A stretch of DNA of 64,000 nucleotides from the NCBI GenBank assembly GCA_017538995.1, contig JAFYHV010000150.1, forward strand, positions 1 through 64,000. The letters are read 5' to 3'. The notes under the pieces were generated by a model. The model saw only the letters and a list, made by a program, of their open reading frames with translations. It was not told the DNA's origin and made no database searches. The position numbers and the translations under genes are program-made. Source of the stretch: Lachnospiraceae bacterium. Lineage in GTDB: Bacteria; Bacillota; Clostridia; Lachnospirales; Lachnospiraceae. Shown piece by piece: positions 9,186 to 18,065 of this stretch (position 1 is the first letter of the stretch; every line of letters starts with the position of its first letter).

Positions 9186-12100
9186 TTAACCTTCAATAAC
9201 TGCTTGCTCTACTTCCGAGTCTGACCACTTGGCAGTTAAAGTATAATCATCTTCAAATGTGATATAGTTTACCAGTTCGTCATCAGCATTATACCAGCCA
9301 AGGAATTCAACCCCTTCTTTGAAGGGTTCGAAATCGCATGCAGGAAGTACACAATCAACATTATTAACTATATTAATGACTCCGCCGGGATTTCCGTCTT
9401 CGTCCCATACAGTTCCGCCGTTAGCATCAAGAGTTACGGTTTTTACCTCAATCCAGTTTGCATAAACAGTAATATCTTCTGTAATAGGTAACTGAGTGAA
9501 ATGCTGATAAATATCAAGATCTTCATCATAGTATGTCCAACCGTTAAACATATAGCCGTCACGCATAGGACGAATATTGATATCACCTTCTGTTCCAAAA
9601 TCACGATTCCAGTCAAGTATATCGTGAATTCTGAAATACTGAATGAGTGTATTATCTCCGTTGAAGAAGACACCGCCTTGTGCATCAAAGGTTACTTCTG
9701 CTTTCTTACTCCAGATTGCATAGAATGTTACTGTTGCGTTTTGATTGTCATAATCAACGTATGATTTAGCTTTGGAAAGATCACAGGTGAAATTTGGCTC
9801 TGCATCTGTTGCAGTTTCAATATCGCTCCATCCTATGAATTGATATCCTTCTTTATATGGCCATTCGAAACCTACATCAAATTCTGATCCCATAATAATA
9901 TCATTCCATGTTTCGGAACCACGGCCATCCCATTCTCCGCCTGTAAAATCATATGTCACATCAACCAGTTTGCCCCAAACGGCATAGAATACAACATCAA
10001 ATTCTTCTTCGCCTTCTTCATTCTCACCGCCAGCTTCTTCACCTTCGTTTTCAGATTCAAAATCATTGATGTCAAATACTATAGGATTTTCGAGAATAAC
10101 CTGTTTTTTAGGATCTTCTTCGTAAGCCCATCCGAGGAATCTGTAACCGGGTTTCTCAGGCTGCCATCCGTCAAGATAATATTCTTCGCCTGTTCTGGCA
10201 TCTCTGTCGATAACCTTTGATGCAGTTTGCTCGGGATTAGGATCGTCCCACTTAATAAACTGTCCGCCGTTACCATTATATCTTATGCTAAGTTGTTTTC
10301 TCCAGGATGCATAGAATATGTAATCCTTGTCCATCGTGATTAATAATCCGTCAACGTTATCGCCATTCTCGTCAACCCATCCGTCAAATTCATATCCTTC
10401 ACGATGAGGTTGATCCATGCCAACATAGTAATATTCGCCGTCATTTCTCCAGTCAGTTTTTACTTCTGTCGAACACTGAACATTTCCTCCGGGTTGTCCG
10501 TTTTCGCCGTCTCGCCATTCTTCCCATGTCCACAAACCACCTTCGGCAGAATATGTTACAGTAGGGTATTTATGCCATATAGCATAGAATGTTGTCTCAC
10601 CTTTAATAAATATACGTTCTCTCGGTCCGTATGTCGGTTCGGTAGCTTCAGAATCTGTATCCCATCCAAGGAATTCATATCCTTCTACATAATACCTATC
10701 CCTAAGTTCAAATTCACCATAATAAATATTATCGTCCACTTCTTCTGTTATGGGATTATCACCGTCATACCAGAACGCAATACCGTTAGCATCATATGTT
10801 ACTTCAAAAGGAGCGCACCATATTGCATAGTAAGTAGCATCTTCATCGAGTTCAACATCAAAATCTGTTTCAATTTCATCCGTTGCAGGATCTGCATCAG
10901 GATCAAGACTCCAACCTACAAATGCATAATCGTCTCTGTGGGGCCATTCCATTCCTATATGAACTTCTCCTGAATCTCCGTCCCAGTATTTTTCGGTAAC
11001 AGGTTCATGATTCTCATCTTCACCCCAATCACCTTCGTTGGCATCATATGTTATATAAATATGCTTAACCCAATTTGCGGTATATTCATATTCTTCATCT
11101 TTATCAAGAACAATATACTGACTGTCATCTACAGGATTGCCGTCTTTATCAATCCAGCCATCGAATCTGTAGCCTTCATATTCGGGATTCCAGGTTCTGA
11201 CATAATAGAATGTTCCGTCATCCCTGTACTCAGTACGGGTATCTGCGGTCACCTCTATCTCCTCGCCTGTAGCTTCATCTTTTTCTGTCCAGGTCCAGAA
11301 TCCGCCGTTTCCGTTAAATGTTACGGCAACTCTCTTTTCCCAAACAGCATATAATGTGGTTGAATCATCAAAATATACTCTCTGATGTTCGAAATATTCA
11401 GCCTTAGTAGCATCAGGGTCTTCGCTCCAGCCTAAGAAGTAATAACCTTCTCCTCTGTCTGCAATAATCATTTCCATGCCTTCCCAGGCATTATAATGAA
11501 GCATTTGCGTTGTATATTCCTGGTAGCCTATGTTAGGATCTTCCCACGGAATAAATCCGCCATTTGAATCAAATGTTATATAAATATCTTCTTTAGCCCA
11601 TATAGCATAAAAATCCATATCAGCCTGAAGAGGAATATCCCATCCCCATTCACCTCTCGGTGCAGTGGAAATGCCGCTCCATCCAAGGAACTCATAGCCT
11701 TCTCTGTAAGGATTTTCTACACTTCCTACATGATAACTTCCGCTTCTTTCCTCACGAACAACATCATTAATTGTAACTTCTTTCCACTTAGAAGCATCCC
11801 AGGCTGTAGGTCCGTCTACATTAATATCAGAAATACATTCATAATTTTTTCCGTAATAATTGCATGTATCTCCAACACGGTAGTTCCAGTCATCATGAAA
11901 TTCATCTGCATCAAACTGTCCGCCGTTTCCGTGATAAGTTACATTGTATTTCTCATGCCATAATGCTCTGAATGTCGCATCCTGTGTAAGATTAACTTTA
12001 ACTTTGTTTCTTCCGTTTGCATCCATCCAGCCATAGAAATAATTTCCTTCTTTTTCAGGCTCGTGCCATCCAAGATAATATGTACCCTTAGGCTGATAAA

Positions 12101-13541
12101 AACTAACTGTGTCAAACTGACCTTCTTCTTCATCAAATAGCCAGTAACCGCCATTAGCATCATAAGTTACCAATACGGCTTCTTCCCAGTCAGCCATAAG
12201 TTCTATTGTACTGCTGTTACTGTTTACCGTTACGCCTCTCATAAAAGCGTTTCCATATTTCCAGCCCTTAAAGATATAACCTTCCTTCTGGGGTTCAATC
12301 CATCCGGGAATAAAATATGTTCCGGGGGCAACTGTTTCTTTTAAGATATTTCCATCCATGGTATATCCACATTTAGCTGCCATTGATGCGGCATCATCGG
12401 ATAAATGACCACCGTTAAGGTTATATCTTATAGAACATTCATCTGCCCACTCTGCAACAAGAGTAACATCAGAAGAAACATTAAGACCTCTTACAAGACG
12501 TCCGTTATACTTCCAACCGTTTAAAACATGATTCTCCCATACAGGTACTGCCTTTTCGCCATTAGGATAAAAAGGACCAAATTCTACCCATCCGGGATTC
12601 TCTTTGTTAGTCATTATGCGGGAATCATTATCAAATAATCCTTCGCCTGCATCGTAGGTGATTGTATATCTTAACAAATCAAATGAAACTTCATTAGAAT
12701 TAAGTGAATTTCCTGCACTGTCTTTTACAACACATCTAAACAATTTGTTTGAGTGTTTGTCTGCTGATGTAAACGACAAAGTATCGGTAGTTGCACCATC
12801 CCAGTTCAGTTTAGTCCACTTAGTTCCGTTATACATCTGCCACTGATACGATGCTGCTCCCGGAGCCTCAACAGAAAAAGTTACGATTTCGCCTTCCGGA
12901 ATAATCTGATTTTCCGGCTGCGAAGTAATCTTTAACGCATTAAAAACTACTGTATTGGTCGCAATTTTATTTGCTCCGTCACTCATCAAACATCTGAACT
13001 GCTTTCCTGAATGTTTAGCCGCAGATGTAAATGTCAGTGTATCCGTCTTTGCTCCGGCCCAGGTCAGATTAGTCCACTTTTTACCACTGAGCAACTGCCA
13101 CTGATATGATACCGCATTGGGAGCATCAACTGAAAACGTAACCGTTTGTCCCTCTGCTATGGTCTGTGAAGTTGGTTGAGTTTCAATAACTAAAGCATTA
13201 AATACAACCGTATCACTCGCTATCTTTGTTTTTCCGTCACTAATAATACATCTAAACTGTTTTCCGGAATGTTTAGCAGCAGATGTAAATTTCATCTTAT
13301 TCGTAGTCGCACCAGTCCAACTTAGATCCGTCCATTTTTTCCCATTGTACATCTGCCACTGATAAGATGTAGCTCCGGTGGCCGCCAGGGAAAACGTAAC
13401 CGTTTGACCTTCGACAACAGTCTGTGATGTCGGCTGCTTGGTAATTGCCAGGGTAGTCGCACCAAAGACATTCATGGGAATACTCGCAACCAATAAAAGC
13501 AGTGCAATTATTCCGCTAAAATATCGCTTAACCTTTCTCAT
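9186..13541 (-). CDS. Giant secreted protein with Ig-like domains and InlB B-repeats
   Basis: 1451 residues from ATG 13541, chosen because GGAGGG stands 5 nt upstream; an in-frame start at 13568 has none. Residues 1-28 are a signal peptide. Residues about 30-295 hold three near-identical Ig-like domains (QPTSQT, VEGQTVTFS, SYQWQ, KHSGKQFRC). From about 300 to the end there are roughly 14 InlB/Flg_new B-repeats (ITYDANGG ... YEFLGW ... FYAIW pattern), often with acidic insertions. Residues about 545-590 interrupt the series with a segment YRVGDTCNYYGKNYECI ... WKEV that looks like a CBM5/12 carbohydrate-binding module. No DUF4214, LPXTG, SLH or membrane anchor is visible, so how it is retained is unknown. 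An adhesin-like role is an inference. Confidence 0.85.
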   Translation of the reverse strand: MRKVKRYFSGIIALLLLVASIPMNVFGATTLAITKQPTSQTVVEGQTVTFSLAATGATSYQWQMYNGKKWTDLSWTGATTNKMKFTSAAKHSGKQFRCIISDGKTKIASDTVVFNALVIETQPTSQTIAEGQTVTFSVDAPNAVSYQWQLLSGKKWTNLTWAGAKTDTLTFTSAAKHSGKQFRCLMSDGANKIATNTVVFNALKITSQPENQIIPEGEIVTFSVEAPGAASYQWQMYNGTKWTKLNWDGATTDTLSFTSADKHSNKLFRCVVKDSAGNSLNSNEVSFDLLRYTITYDAGEGLFDNDSRIMTNKENPGWVEFGPFYPNGEKAVPVWENHVLNGWKYNGRLVRGLNVSSDVTLVAEWADECSIRYNLNGGHLSDDAASMAAKCGYTMDGNILKETVAPGTYFIPGWIEPQKEGYIFKGWKYGNAFMRGVTVNSNSSTIELMADWEEAVLVTYDANGGYWLFDEEEGQFDTVSFYQPKGTYYLGWHEPEKEGNYFYGWMDANGRNKVKVNLTQDATFRALWHEKYNVTYHGNGGQFDADEFHDDWNYRVGDTCNYYGKNYECISDINVDGPTAWDASKWKEVTINDVVREERSGSYHVGSVENPYREGYEFLGWSGISTAPRGEWGWDIPLQADMDFYAIWAKEDIYITFDSNGGFIPWEDPNIGYQEYTTQMLHYNAWEGMEMIIADRGEGYYFLGWSEDPDATKAEYFEHQRVYFDDSTTLYAVWEKRVAVTFNGNGGFWTWTEKDEATGEEIEVTADTRTEYRDDGTFYYVRTWNPEYEGYRFDGWIDKDGNPVDDSQYIVLDKDEEYEYTANWVKHIYITYDANEGDWGEDENHEPVTEKYWDGDSGEVHIGMEWPHRDDYAFVGWSLDPDADPATDEIETDFDVELDEDATYYAIWCAPFEVTYDANGIAFWYDGDNPITEEVDDNIYYGEFELRDRYYVEGYEFLGWDTDSEATEPTYGPRERIFIKGETTFYAIWHKYPTVTYSAEGGLWTWEEWRDGENGQPGGNVQCSTEVKTDWRNDGEYYYVGMDQPHREGYEFDGWVDENGDNVDGLLITMDKDYIFYASWRKQLSIRYNGNGGQFIKWDDPNPEQTASKVIDRDARTGEEYYLDGWQPEKPGYRFLGWAYEEDPKKQVILENPIVFDINDFESENEGEEAGGENEEGEEEFDVVFYAVWGKLVDVTYDFTGGEWDGRGSETWNDIIMGSEFDVGFEWPYKEGYQFIGWSDIETATDAEPNFTCDLSKAKSYVDYDNQNATVTFYAIWSKKAEVTFDAQGGVFFNGDNTLIQYFRIHDILDWNRDFGTEGDINIRPMRDGYMFNGWTYYDEDLDIYQHFTQLPITEDITVYANWIEVKTVTLDANGGTVWDEDGNPGGVINIVNNVDCVLPACDFEPFKEGVEFLGWYNADDELVNYITFEDDYTLTAKWSDSEVEQAVIEG
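9230..12660 (-). repeat. Protein-coding InlB B-repeat array
   Basis: About 14 repeats of roughly 60-95 codons, each with a V-TYDANGG strand, a G-YEFLGW turn and a closing YAIW. They are diverged at DNA level, which argues for long-standing repeats rather than recent expansion. Confidence 0.75.
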
Positions 13542-13611
13542 AATTTCCCTCCAATCCACAATAATCATTTACTCATCCAAATGAACAATTCAGTCTCAAT
13601 TAGATACTAAA

Positions 13612-13640
13612 ATTTTACCAATATGAAATACTCAAAACAA
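13612..13640 (-). promoter_or_regulatory. Promoter for the Ig/InlB-repeat gene
   Basis: Minus strand TTGTTT (13640-13635), 17 nt spacer, TAAAAT (13617-13612). An alternative -35, TTGACT, lies 5 nt further upstream. Upstream of it is CCTAAAAATAGGG, a short dyad that has a close counterpart before the beta-helix gene promoter at 31123-31151. Confidence 0.5.
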
Positions 13641-13694
13641 GTCAAAAATGCCCTATTTTTAGGCGTTTATTGCCTTTTTAGAGGGACAAAAAAT

Positions 13695-13724
13695 GCCCCC
13701 TTTGTCTATATTGACCAAGGGGGC
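13695..13724 (-). terminator. Strong terminator after the LRR-DUF4214 gene
   Basis: GCCCCCTTtG (from 13695) pairs with CcAAGGGGGC (to 13724) around an AT-rich loop, followed on the minus strand by ATTTTTT. It ends the gene stopping at 13756. Confidence 0.9.
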
Positions 13725-13755
13725 TGGTGTTTTATGATTTAAATGTCAAATTGCC

Positions 13756-15708
13756 TTAATTAAGAATTTTAAATCCATAGCTTGTGATAAGGTTTCTGAA
13801 CTCAGGTGAATCACCAAATCCATGCTCAATCATCTGCTGTCTGGTTAACTTGCCTTCGTCTAACTGTTTAACCCAGTTCTTGTAGTTAACTTCATCGTCT
13901 GTTCCTCTGGGATCTCTGTCAAAGAAAGCTGCATAGCAGTCTGCTACGAACTGTGCATTGCTTGTTTTCTTGTTGGCATATTCCTGTGATAAGAAGAAAC
14001 CTTTGCTGACTACTGTTCTGATATCATATTCTCTGCCTGATGTATCCTTGCCGTATAAGATACAGCCCTTCCAATAGCTGACACCTGCAGACTCGCCTTT
14101 TCTTCCGAGCGCTTTCTTGTAAAGTCTCTGAACAAATGCTGTAAGCTGCGCATCATCTACGTTGGATGTATCAACTTTAAGAGGCTTTAATGCATTAGGA
14201 TTGTTGTTTGTATTGTTGTTATTCTTAGGCTTATCAGGATTCTGTACTGTCATGTTTCCTCTGGTGATTCCACACTCTTTACAGAATTTATCAAATTCCT
14301 GGGAGTTTACAAAGCCGGCAAGAACATATTCTCTTGTCTTTCCGTTATTAAGCATTGATACCCAGCCGTTTATTTCGTCCTTACTTCCGTCTCTGTCAAG
14401 GAAAGTTTTATAAAGTCTTGTAACAAATTCGGTATCGCTGATAGGTTTCTGTTTGGTTATTTCATCACCGAGAGCGAACTTCTTGCCGAGTTCAACGCCG
14501 TTAACCTGCTTGTTAACAAGTCTGTTGGTCCAAGTATCAACAGCACCTGCTTCGGGATCTCTCTTTAACATTGTGTAATAAAGTCTTGTAACCAAAGCTC
14601 TGATAGCTGTCTCATCCATCTCAACAACAGTGATGGTTGCGGGAAGTTCCTGAGTATTGGTTTTTAAATCTGTTACAATTATTTTATCACCGTTTTTGCT
14701 TTGATATGTAATTGTATTATTGTACTCGTTAGTCTGACGTGTTGCAGATTTACGCAAATCATGAAGCACACCGGTTTCATTTATAACCACATTTTCGATA
14801 TTATTGCCGTTACAAATTAATTCAGCCAGATTTTTACTGTTTCTTACAGACAGATAGGTTAAATTATTGTTTCGACAGTTTAATGAAAGGAGTTTGGTAT
14901 TATTATTTACGTCAAGACTTGTTAACTGATTGTTTGAACAATCCAAAAGCTCAAGTTTGGTGGCGTTGCCGACATAATCAATTTTAGTAAGGGCATTGTC
15001 TCCACAGTATACCTGAACAAGCTTTGTATTATTCTTAAAACTCAGTGAAGTAAGATTGTTGTTGTAACATGTAAGATATTCAAGTTTGGTGTTGTTATCA
15101 AGATTAAGAGTCGATATTCTGTTCTGATGACAGCGTAATGATGTTAACTCGGGATTACAGATTACATTTAAAGCTGTAATAGCATTATTTCTGCAGTCAA
15201 GCTGTTTTAACTTCGTATTTTTTGTTACATCCAGAGCTGTAAGTTTGCAGTTCTGGCATTCCAGTACTTCAAGATTGGTATTATATCTGAGGTTCAGAGT
15301 TTTAATACCTGTGCTGTAACAATGAAGCTCTTTTAACTTAACATTCTGAGTAACATCCAAAGTGGCTAAACCGGGGTTCTGAACACAGGACAGCTTCTCA
15401 AGATTCGTAAACAAATTAATTCCTGTAAGATTTGAATACTCAACTCCGCCTTTTCCGTCAAGATTTAATTCTGTTACGGAATCAAGGGTACTCTGGGCAA
15501 TAAGAGTTTTTCCACCCGAAAAAGTACTGTCCAGATTCGTAGTTACATAGGTACGGAAATTGTAATCAGGAAAATTCTTTGCATTAATTTCTACATATTT
15601 TTCTGCCTTAGCGTTCATTTTAAATCCGAACGACACAATGGCGAAAACGAAAAATGCAACAAGTAAGTAAATAGTTTTTTTGATGTAAGTATTGCTTCTT
15701 AACTTCAC
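13756..15708 (-). CDS. Secreted leucine-rich-repeat protein with C-terminal DUF4214 module
   Basis: 650 residues, starting at GTG 15708 with AAGGATGG upstream. Residues 1-35 are a signal peptide. Residues about 38-75 (FPDYNFRTYV) form the cap segment common to clostridial LRR proteins. Residues about 80-325 are some 11 LRRs of about 21 residues with the pattern L-LDVTKNTKLKQLDCRNN. The rest, about 363-650, is the four-unit DUF4214 module with an Asn-rich linker between the two pairs, ending in DSPEFRNLITSYGF. The last 140 residues are almost identical to the tails of the proteins at 18066 and 20687. LRRs usually bind proteins; the target is unknown. Own promoter (15774-15802) and terminator. 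Confidence 0.85.
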   Translation of the reverse strand: MKLRSNTYIKKTIYLLVAFFVFAIVSFGFKMNAKAEKYVEINAKNFPDYNFRTYVTTNLDSTFSGGKTLIAQSTLDSVTELNLDGKGGVEYSNLTGINLFTNLEKLSCVQNPGLATLDVTQNVKLKELHCYSTGIKTLNLRYNTNLEVLECQNCKLTALDVTKNTKLKQLDCRNNAITALNVICNPELTSLRCHQNRISTLNLDNNTKLEYLTCYNNNLTSLSFKNNTKLVQVYCGDNALTKIDYVGNATKLELLDCSNNQLTSLDVNNNTKLLSLNCRNNNLTYLSVRNSKNLAELICNGNNIENVVINETGVLHDLRKSATRQTNEYNNTITYQSKNGDKIIVTDLKTNTQELPATITVVEMDETAIRALVTRLYYTMLKRDPEAGAVDTWTNRLVNKQVNGVELGKKFALGDEITKQKPISDTEFVTRLYKTFLDRDGSKDEINGWVSMLNNGKTREYVLAGFVNSQEFDKFCKECGITRGNMTVQNPDKPKNNNNTNNNPNALKPLKVDTSNVDDAQLTAFVQRLYKKALGRKGESAGVSYWKGCILYGKDTSGREYDIRTVVSKGFFLSQEYANKKTSNAQFVADCYAAFFDRDPRGTDDEVNYKNWVKQLDEGKLTRQQMIEHGFGDSPEFRNLITSYGFKILN

Positions 15709-16018
15709 TTTTACACCATCCTTTCACGATTCGTATGTATTTTTACAAAGTAATAAACACAAAATTTGGTATTATTTTAACATTTATTGTCCTTAAAAGC
15801 AATATATTTAGTGCCCTAAATAAAAATTTGTCAAAAAAATATCAAAATTGTTGACTTTTATGGTCAACATTAAATGCTGCTCTTTTTAGGGAAATATACA
15901 TAAAAATCAGCTAAAAGATTTACATCCCGAAACGCAATAACAAATTGTTTATGACTTAATAATATGGTACCTTATTGTTAAGGGTTATTTTCCAAAAACT
16001 ATAATGGAGGATTTTTAA
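15709..16018. promoter_or_regulatory. 310 bp divergent intergenic region
   Basis: AT-rich region between the LRR-DUF4214 gene and the CAP-DUF4214 gene. It holds the promoter at 15774-15802 (minus), an inverted repeat GTTGAC (15850-15855) / GTCAAC (15863-15868), a TAGGG element on each strand, and the GGAGGA ribosome site of the plus-strand gene. A convincing -35/-10 pair for the plus-strand gene was not found. No RNA gene or known riboswitch is recognisable. Confidence 0.5.
15774..15802 (-). promoter_or_regulatory. Promoter for the LRR-DUF4214 gene
   Basis: Minus strand TTGCTT (15802-15797), 17 nt spacer, TAAAAT (15779-15774), about 65 nt before the GTG start. Confidence 0.5.
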
Positions 16019-18019
16019 ATGAAAACAGGTAAAAGGGTTTACAAAAGAATCTTTAGTCTGTCGCTATGCGCAGTTCTTATAGCGATGATGGTTCTCTCTA
16101 TTCCCGTAACCGCAGAGGCGAAAAACGGAAATACGGGAAGTAAGGATCTTGGTGTTGAATATCATACCAAATCCGAAATTGCTCATTATATAATTGAGCA
16201 TCCCGCAAACAATGCGTATATTAATTCATTTGTTTCCATACCCGGAATTACTGCTCCGTATTCACTCGGAAAAGTATCTGACTCTACATTAAACGATTCC
16301 CTTGCTTTACTTAATACTTTTCGTTATATCGCAGGTCTTCCCGCAAATGTAACCTTAAGCAGTGACTACAATGAACTTGCTCAGGCTGCATCTGTAGTAA
16401 ATGCCGCAAACAATGTTATGACACATTATCCTTCACAGCCTGCAGGAATGGACGATGCAATGTATCAGAAAGGATATGAAGGAGCAAGCCATTCAAACAT
16501 TGCTTACGGATGGACCAGTTATTATATGGATAATTATTTTAATATCGGTTATTTTTTAACCAAAGGCTGGATGGGTGATTCGGACAGTTACAATCTCGAC
16601 AGAGTCGGACACAGAAGATGGGTTTTAAATCCTCCTATGGGCAAAACCGGCTTCGGACTTGCCAGAAACGGTAATTCCATTCACTCTTCCATGTATGCTT
16701 TTGATGATTCCAATACCGATGCAGAATCAATTAAAGTTGTTGCTTGGCCCGGACAGAATACTCCGACCGGATATTTCGATCCAAGTGATGCATGGAGCGT
16801 TTCCATGGGCGATAAAGTCAATTCAGCAACAGTTACATTAACCTGCGAAAACACGGGCAAGACCTGGACTTTCTCCGGAACTCCGGACTGTAACAAGAGC
16901 ACCGATGCAGGATATATTAATATCAATAACGATTATTACGGACAGACCGGATGTATTATTTTCAGGCCTCAGAACGGAACAACAGCTGACAAAAACTATT
17001 CGTATAAAGTATCTATAACAGGAACAACTTCCATAAAAGACTGGGTTCAGCACGGTTACTACCTTTATTGGGAAGATGTCGGAGAAAAAACATTTACCGT
17101 TAATTACACCGTTGATTTCTTTGATATTAACGATTACAAAGATCAGCCCATCGAGAAGCCTTTAACCGACGAACAAAAAGCTCAGATTGAAGTTTTCGTA
17201 AGAAGGTTTTATAAGGAAGTACTCGGAAGAAATCAGGAAGCTATAGATAAAGACACCGCCGGAATCGCTAACTGGACCAACGCTCTTATTGACGGCACCA
17301 AGACAGGCGGAGATGTAGCATACGGATTCGTAACAAGTAACGAATTTACCAACAGAGATTTAAACAATGCCGATTTCTTAAAGACGATGTACAAAGCATT
17401 CTTTGACAGAGATCCTGATGAAGGCGGATATAACACCTGGTATACCAGACTGCAAAACGGCGAAGTCAGCCGAGAACAGGTAGTTGCAGGATTTGTAAAT
17501 TCCGGAGAATTCAAGACTCTTTGTTCAAACTACGGAATTAACCCGGGCGAACTGAATGTTCCGGCAAAGGCACAGCCTGCAAGCACACTTAAGCCTCTGA
17601 ATATTGATACAACCAATGTAGATGATGGTCAGCTGGATGCATTTGTGGAAAGACTTTATGACAGAGCACTTGTAAGAACTTCTGATGCTAACGGTAAAGC
17701 ATACTGGAAAGGATGTATCTTAAACGGTCAGGATGCCGACGGAAGACAGTATGATATCAGAACTGTTATCTCTAAAGGCTTCCTTAATTCTCAGGAATAC
17801 AAGAACAGAGACAGAAACAATGCTGAATTCGTATTAGACTGCTATGCCGCATTCTTTGACAGAAGCCCTATAGGCCACGAAGACGAGCCTAATTACTGGG
17901 ACTGGGTAAATCAGTTAAATGATGGTAAAATCACGAGACAACAAATGATTGAGAGAGGTTTCGGAGATTCACAGGAATTCAGAAATCTTATCACAAGTTA
18001 CGGATTTGTTCTTAAGTAA
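16019..18019 (+). CDS. Secreted CAP-domain protein with C-terminal DUF4214 module
   Basis: 666 residues; ATG 16019 follows GGAGGA. Residues 1-34 are a signal peptide. Residues about 90-220 form a CAP (SCP/PR-1) domain: LALLNTFRYIAGLP, LAQAASVVNAANNVMTHYP, then VGHRRWVLNPPMGKTGFG. Residues about 260-370 are a beta-rich linker. Residues about 385-666 are the four-unit DUF4214 module, with FVRRFYKEVLGR and FVERLYDRALVR opening the two pairs and SYGFVLK at the end. CAP proteins are secreted and bind lipids, peptides or wall components; no enzymatic role is assigned. It is the only plus-strand member of the secreted DUF4214 set and converges on the LRR-SLH gene through a shared terminator. Confidence 0.85.
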   Translation: MKTGKRVYKRIFSLSLCAVLIAMMVLSIPVTAEAKNGNTGSKDLGVEYHTKSEIAHYIIEHPANNAYINSFVSIPGITAPYSLGKVSDSTLNDSLALLNTFRYIAGLPANVTLSSDYNELAQAASVVNAANNVMTHYPSQPAGMDDAMYQKGYEGASHSNIAYGWTSYYMDNYFNIGYFLTKGWMGDSDSYNLDRVGHRRWVLNPPMGKTGFGLARNGNSIHSSMYAFDDSNTDAESIKVVAWPGQNTPTGYFDPSDAWSVSMGDKVNSATVTLTCENTGKTWTFSGTPDCNKSTDAGYININNDYYGQTGCIIFRPQNGTTADKNYSYKVSITGTTSIKDWVQHGYYLYWEDVGEKTFTVNYTVDFFDINDYKDQPIEKPLTDEQKAQIEVFVRRFYKEVLGRNQEAIDKDTAGIANWTNALIDGTKTGGDVAYGFVTSNEFTNRDLNNADFLKTMYKAFFDRDPDEGGYNTWYTRLQNGEVSREQVVAGFVNSGEFKTLCSNYGINPGELNVPAKAQPASTLKPLNIDTTNVDDGQLDAFVERLYDRALVRTSDANGKAYWKGCILNGQDADGRQYDIRTVISKGFLNSQEYKNRDRNNAEFVLDCYAAFFDRSPIGHEDEPNYWDWVNQLNDGKITRQQMIERGFGDSQEFRNLITSYGFVLK

Positions 18020-18028
18020 AAACAATTT

Positions 18029-18064
18029 AAAACGGTAGTGAGGAAATTTCCTCACTACCGTTTT
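18029..18064. terminator. Perfect bidirectional terminator
   Basis: A flawless 36 bp palindrome, arms 18029-18046 and 18047-18064, with A-rich and T-rich ends. It serves the convergent genes ending at 18019 and 18066. Confidence 0.95.
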
Positions 18065-18065
18065 T

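Noticed and set aside
10404..11354. Long plus-strand open frames opposite the InlB-repeat gene
   Set aside because: Mirror frames of a repetitive, well-supported minus-strand gene; no ribosome site and Ile/Phe/Cys-rich translations.
9186..13541. Regular repeat spacing that could suggest a CRISPR array or satellite
   Set aside because: Repeats are codon-phased and diverged, and belong to protein domains; no short identical repeats with unique spacers.
15709..16018. Possible riboswitch or small RNA in the 310 bp divergent region
   Set aside because: No recognisable c-di-GMP, lysine, SAM or other conserved core; only short dyads and promoter elements.
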